From NCBI GenBank assembly GCA_020425885.1, contig JAGQRA010000210.1, forward strand, positions 1 through 10,827: DNA of 10,827 nt, written 5' to 3'. This document shows positions 8,701 to 10,827 of this stretch, one piece after another. Position 1 is the first letter of the stretch. Every line of letters starts with the position of its first letter. Both the position numbers and the translations under genes were made by a program. The stretch comes from Planctomycetota bacterium. Its GTDB lineage: Bacteria; Planctomycetota; UBA1135; UBA2386. The notes beneath the pieces are model-generated. The model worked only from the letters and a program-made list of their open reading frames with translations. It was not told where the DNA came from and did no database searches.

Positions 8701-10460
8701 ATCCGGAGACCTACCGTCAGGCCGGCGAGATCGGCGCCCACGTGCTGACCCACCTGCTCGGCCAGAGCCTCGAGGAGCTGGCGCAGAAGCTCGACATCTA
8801 CCGCCAGGCCTGGCGCACCGCCGGGCATCCCGGCGAGGGCAAGGTCACGCTGATGCTGCACACCTTCGTCGGCGACGACGACGAGCGCGTGCGCGAGATC
8901 GTGCGCGAGCCGATGAAGGGCTACCTCAAGAGCAGCATCGATCTGGTCAAGCAGGCGGCGTGGTCGTTCCCGGCGTTCAAGAACCGCGTCGACAAACCCG
9001 GCGAGATGGACGCGCTGCTCAACGGCGGCCTGACGCCGGCCGACTTCGAGGCCCTGCTCGAGTTCTCGTTCGAGCGCTACTACCGCACCAGCGGCCTGTT
9101 CGGCACGCCCGAGAGCTGCGTCCAGATCGTCGATCGGCTGCGCGGCATGCAGGTCGACGAGATCGCCTGCCTGGTCGACTTCGGCGTGCCGACCGACCTG
9201 GTGATGGCCAACCTGCCGAAGCTGCTCGAGCTGAAGCGCCGCTGCGACGCGATCACGGCGGCCGCGCGCGTGACGGAAGCCACGGCCGTCGAGGCGCCGC
9301 GGCCGCCCGAGTCGATTTCTTCGCTGCTGCAGCGGCATGGCGTCACGCACCTGCAATGCACGCCGTCGATGGCGGCGATGTTGATGCTCGATCCGGCGGC
9401 GGTCTCGGCGCTGCGCGGCGTACAGCACATGCTGGTCGGCGGCGAGGCGTTGCCGGGGGCGCTGGCGGCGTCGCTGCGGGAACTGGTGCCGAACCTGCAC
9501 GACGTCTACGGGCCGACCGAGACCACGGTCTGGTCGACGGTGCAGCCGGTCGGCGACGACGATCCGGTGCCGATCGGCCGGCCGCTCGCGAACCAGCGCG
9601 TCTACGTGCTCGATCCGCGGCAGCAACCGGTCGCGATCGGGCATGCGGGTGAGCTGTGGATCGGCGGCGACGGCGTCACCGCCGGCTACTTCCGCCGACC
9701 CGAGCTGACGCAGGAGCGGTTCGTGCCCGATCCGTTCTGCGGCAACAGCAACGGCAACTGGCCGGCGCTGATGTATCGCACCGGGGATCTCGCGCGCTGG
9801 CGCCACGACGGCGTGCTCGAGTATCTCGGCCGCACCGATCACCAGGTCAAGGTGCGCGGCTACCGCATCGAACTCGGTGAGATCGAGGCCGCCCTGAGCC
9901 AGCATCCCGGCGTTCGCGAGTGCGTGGTCACGGCGAGCAGCGAAGGCACCGAGACCAGGCTGTGCGCCTACTTCGTACCGCGGCAACCGGCGCCGAAGGC
10001 CGACGACCTGCGCGCCCACCTGCGCACCTCGTTGCCCGAGTTCATGATGCCGAGCTGGTTCGTCGCCCTCGCCGATCTGCCGCGGACGCCGAACCTGAAG
10101 ATCGATCGCCAGGCGCTGCCGTCACCCGAGGCCGCGGGCGCGGGCCGGCGCCGCACCATGGCCACGGCGCAGAACGAGACCGAGGACGCGATCCTCGCGA
10201 TCTGGCGGCAGGCGCTGGCCACCGACGAGGTCGGCGTCGAGGACAACTTCTTCGACTCGGGCGGCCACAGCATCCTCGCCGTCAAGGTGCACCGCGAGAT
10301 CGTGCAGCGACTCGGCGTCGAACTGCAGATCACGGATCTGTTCCGCTTCACGACCGTGCGCGCGCTGGCCAGGCATCTGCAGGCCGATGCCAAGGCGCCG
10401 AGTGCGGCGCAGGTCGCGGCGGAGCGGGCCAAGGCGAGGCGATTGACGCGGCGGCGGTAG
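5799..10460 (+). CDS. Single-module NRPS: formyltransferase - partial C - adenylation (Gly-like) with inserted luciferase-like monooxygenase - PCP
   Basis: The protein is 1553 aa, with no signal peptide, so cytosolic. Residues 1-200 are a methionyl-tRNA-formyltransferase-type domain that transfers formyl from 10-formyl-THF; its catalytic set is visible as Asn93/His95 ('VNFHDGPLPRYAG') and Asp131 ('EADTGAIL'). Residues ~203-282 match the formyltransferase C-terminal barrel. Residues ~345-540 resemble the C-terminal half of a condensation domain, without HHxxxDG. The adenylation domain starts at ~555, with A2 'LRCGAAYVPLD', A3 'YTSGSTGHPKG' and A4 'FDIS' (752-755). It is interrupted by a luciferase-like FMN monooxygenase at ~795-1148 ('WTPERHFHAFGG', 'LVDNLSHGRVGIAFAAGW'), of the MupA/Atu3671 type. 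It resumes at ~1165 with A5 'VYGPTE', A6, A7 'YRTGDLARW', A8 'GRTDHQVKVRGYRIELGEIE' and the A10 lysine K1434. The carrier domain has 'FFDSGGHSI', phosphopantetheine site Ser1491. Pocket residues suggest glycine. There is no thioesterase. The start is fixed because the first beta strand of the formyltransferase begins right after Met1. Function is predicted as formylation and oxygenation of carrier-bound glycine. Confidence 0.95.
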   Translation: MSQTLAAVFVGSDTLLLQCLEVWRERGHRVVAVATDTDKVRRHCAELGLRCLDASADFAAQLQGEEIDLLFAITWLSMLPESALRLPRHFAVNFHDGPLPRYAGLNATCWAIHNGEREHAVTWHVIEAEADTGAILSQQSFAIAPDDTAFTLNARCFEAGLATFEKLTGQLMDNAVTPVPQDLQRRSYFGRRARPAAMAMLDFGQPAAAVARVVRAFDHGGYQNPIAIAKVRTSRGVIVPGGAEVVAGHGAAAGTITAVDDESVRIACADGEVRLTRLRCLQNHELDAAGLQRFGVVTGGKVSLLDADHAALLTALGRAAAADEPQWLDVLRSQPPLPVPGGSPAAAAAAEAKLAVDLGAAVTSAAAAAAITACFLARDGALPAFAIGLRTAASAALVDAARDLAVAFAPAVLAIDVAQPVGEAQRLAGSMLEAAAARGPLLRELLVRRADVLPPSTVLEPPVRFCLEAEPGAVAPGSLVFVFAEGGALQLRYDGNALPVAAAEALARRLQVFARAAAAAPQTSLATVPVLDAVELQQVLHDWNDAAEPAPSEPCVHRQFAAQAARTPDQVALRHGDEELGYGALMQRVARLAGWLRGRGVDRGDRVGICTGRGLDMVTAVLATLRCGAAYVPLDPAYPRERLQFMADDAELRALIVDPRTKSLAPSAACAHIDLEADREAIAAAAPMLDDHAVGDDLAYVIYTSGSTGHPKGVMVRHRNVTNFFAGMDRVLGTCAGAANAGVWLAVTSLSFDISVLELLWTLCRGLTVVVHDGEGRAAQRTAQKLQASTRPITFSMFYFASDEGEHAEDKYRLLLDGARFADEHGFEAVWTPERHFHAFGGLYPNPSVASAAIAAITRNVGIRAGSCVLPLHSPIRIAEEWSLVDNLSHGRVGIAFAAGWHGRDFVLRPETFADRKNVMFAGIEQVKALWRGEAIEFPGHDGAPIPIRTMPRPIQNELPVWITVAGNPETYRQAGEIGAHVLTHLLGQSLEELAQKLDIYRQAWRTAGHPGEGKVTLMLHTFVGDDDERVREIVREPMKGYLKSSIDLVKQAAWSFPAFKNRVDKPGEMDALLNGGLTPADFEALLEFSFERYYRTSGLFGTPESCVQIVDRLRGMQVDEIACLVDFGVPTDLVMANLPKLLELKRRCDAITAAARVTEATAVEAPRPPESISSLLQRHGVTHLQCTPSMAAMLMLDPAAVSALRGVQHMLVGGEALPGALAASLRELVPNLHDVYGPTETTVWSTVQPVGDDDPVPIGRPLANQRVYVLDPRQQPVAIGHAGELWIGGDGVTAGYFRRPELTQERFVPDPFCGNSNGNWPALMYRTGDLARWRHDGVLEYLGRTDHQVKVRGYRIELGEIEAALSQHPGVRECVVTASSEGTETRLCAYFVPRQPAPKADDLRAHLRTSLPEFMMPSWFVALADLPRTPNLKIDRQALPSPEAAGAGRRRTMATAQNETEDAILAIWRQALATDEVGVEDNFFDSGGHSILAVKVHREIVQRLGVELQITDLFRFTTVRALARHLQADAKAPSAAQVAAERAKARRLTRRR
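8181..9242 (+). other. Luciferase-like monooxygenase domain inserted between adenylation motifs A4 and A5
   Basis: This is residues ~795-1148 of the NRPS. The A4 aspartate (Asp753) and the first pocket residue after the insert (Gln1186) are 433 residues apart, compared with about 43 in GrsA, so roughly 390 residues are inserted. The insert reads as a complete TIM-barrel flavin monooxygenase: 'TFSMFYFASDEGE' (first strand), 'FEAVWTPERHFHAFGG' (substrate/flavin-site region), 'AGSCVLPLHSPIRIAEEW', 'LPVWITVAGNPETYRQAG' and a C-terminal helical part ending near 'LLELKRRCD'. The adenylation sequence resumes in frame on both sides. Boundaries are approximate to about 10 residues. Confidence 0.9.
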
Positions 10461-10491
10461 GGGGGGCGCCCGCGCCTTCCCATACCGCCGC
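10451..10491 (+). terminator. Long GC-rich hairpin overlapping the NRPS stop codon
   Basis: The arm GCGGCGGTA (10451-10459) pairs with TACCGCCGC (10483-10491). After one bulged A (10482), GGG (10460-10462) pairs with CCC (10479-10481), two G-U pairs follow, and GGCG (10465-10468) closes on CGCC (10473-10476) over a 4-base loop. That makes 18 pairs with one bulge. The TAG stop (10458-10460) is within the 5' arm. No T-tract follows, so this is not a textbook intrinsic terminator, but it could stop or protect the 3' end of the NRPS message. Confidence 0.55.
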
Positions 10492-10827
10492 GCCTCGATG
10501 GGGCACCGTTGCGAGCCTGCAGACCGCACCGACGGACGACGAGGACCAGCACCGGGAAGCGTGACTGCGGGTTCCTGGGTCATGCTGCCCGGCGCTCCGC
10601 TCGCCGCTGCACGCCGGGCTGGCCGATCGTGTTGCACGACTCGGACAACGTCCAACTCTCGGAGTTGTGTCATGCCTCCATGCCCGTCCAGCGTCTCTGG
10701 GTAAGCGTCCGACGGCCCCGCGCGCCCGCGATGGACTCGCCGCGTGAGTTTGCGATGGTGGTGCCATGCACAAGCGAAGGTTCGGACCGCGCCCTCGGGG
10801 CCGGGAAGAGTTGGCATCCTGGTATGG
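10461..10827. other. Apparently non-coding region downstream of the NRPS gene
   Basis: About 370 bp with no convincing gene on either strand. It holds the 3' part of the terminator-like hairpin, an 8-bp inverted repeat GCCCGGCG (10587-10594) / CGCCGGGC (10612-10619) with a 17-base loop, and a 6-bp hairpin CAACTC (10653-10658) / GAGTTG (10662-10667) with a 3-base loop. An ATG at 10766 opens a frame (MHKRRFGPRPRGREEL...) that stays open to the window edge for about 20 codons; it could be the start of the next gene, but too little is visible to call it. Confidence 0.5.

Noticed and set aside
6776..9652. Long plus-strand open frame (958 codons) in another frame within the NRPS gene
   Set aside because: The product is dominated by Arg, Ala and Gly with no domains; it is a GC-skew shadow of the real frame.
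6732..10019. Very long open frame (1095 codons) on the minus strand, antisense to the NRPS gene
   Set aside because: Its translation is rich in Arg, His, Asp and Ala without any recognisable motif, as expected for the complement of a GC-rich gene. The plus-strand frame carries a full set of NRPS motifs.
10498..10704. 68-codon plus-strand frame downstream of the NRPS gene
   Set aside because: No start context, no motif, composition of random GC-rich sequence, and two inverted repeats inside it; more likely non-coding.
10122..10817. 231-codon minus-strand frame starting near the right edge
   Set aside because: About half of it is antisense to the adenylation end and carrier domain of the NRPS gene, and the remainder has no recognisable features.

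Overview
The window is a GC-rich (roughly 70% by eye) stretch of bacterial chromosome. It holds four complete genes and one gene fragment, with no RNA genes, insertion sequences or CRISPR arrays that I can see. The secreted proteins at the left (signal peptides ending in ...AQ), their peptidase-MA-like and CAP-like domains, and the lack of clear Shine-Dalgarno sites would fit a high-GC member of the Planctomycetota or a related group. That placement is an inference, because no taxonomic marker gene is present.

Layout. 1-180 (minus) is the start of a secreted protein that runs off the left edge. 215-2506 and 2557-4854 (plus) are tandem paralogues 50 bp apart, most likely one transcript. Each is exported and has a helical/TPR-like N-terminal region, a degenerate gluzincin ('peptidase MA-like') core, a degenerate CAP-like domain and a C-terminal beta-rich domain. 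Both have lost the metal-binding residues of the core, so they look like pseudoenzymes. 4871-5662 (minus) is a membrane-anchored alpha/beta hydrolase with an intact catalytic triad, convergent with the second paralogue. A 136-bp divergent intergenic region separates it from the main gene.

The main gene, 5799-10460 (plus), encodes a 1553-residue single-module nonribosomal peptide synthetase (NRPS): formyltransferase (N- and C-terminal parts), a condensation-domain remnant without HHxxxDG, the first part of an adenylation domain, an inserted FMN-dependent luciferase-like monooxygenase of the MupA/Atu3671 type, the rest of the adenylation domain, and a peptidyl carrier protein. The adenylation pocket residues I extracted read D-I-L-Q-L-G-V-V-W-K, close to the glycine code D-I-L-Q-L-G-L-I-W-K. 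Glycine activation, formylation and oxygenation in one protein suggests a small, oxidised formylglycine product on the carrier. N-formyl-N-hydroxyglycine (the structure of hadacidin) is one chemically simple possibility. C-alpha hydroxylation, as proposed for the myxothiazol/melithiazol terminal modules, is the main alternative. There is no thioesterase, reductase or further module here.

The NRPS stop codon lies inside a long GC-rich hairpin, and about 370 bp of apparently non-coding sequence follows, with two more inverted repeats. The gene therefore seems to end its own transcript.
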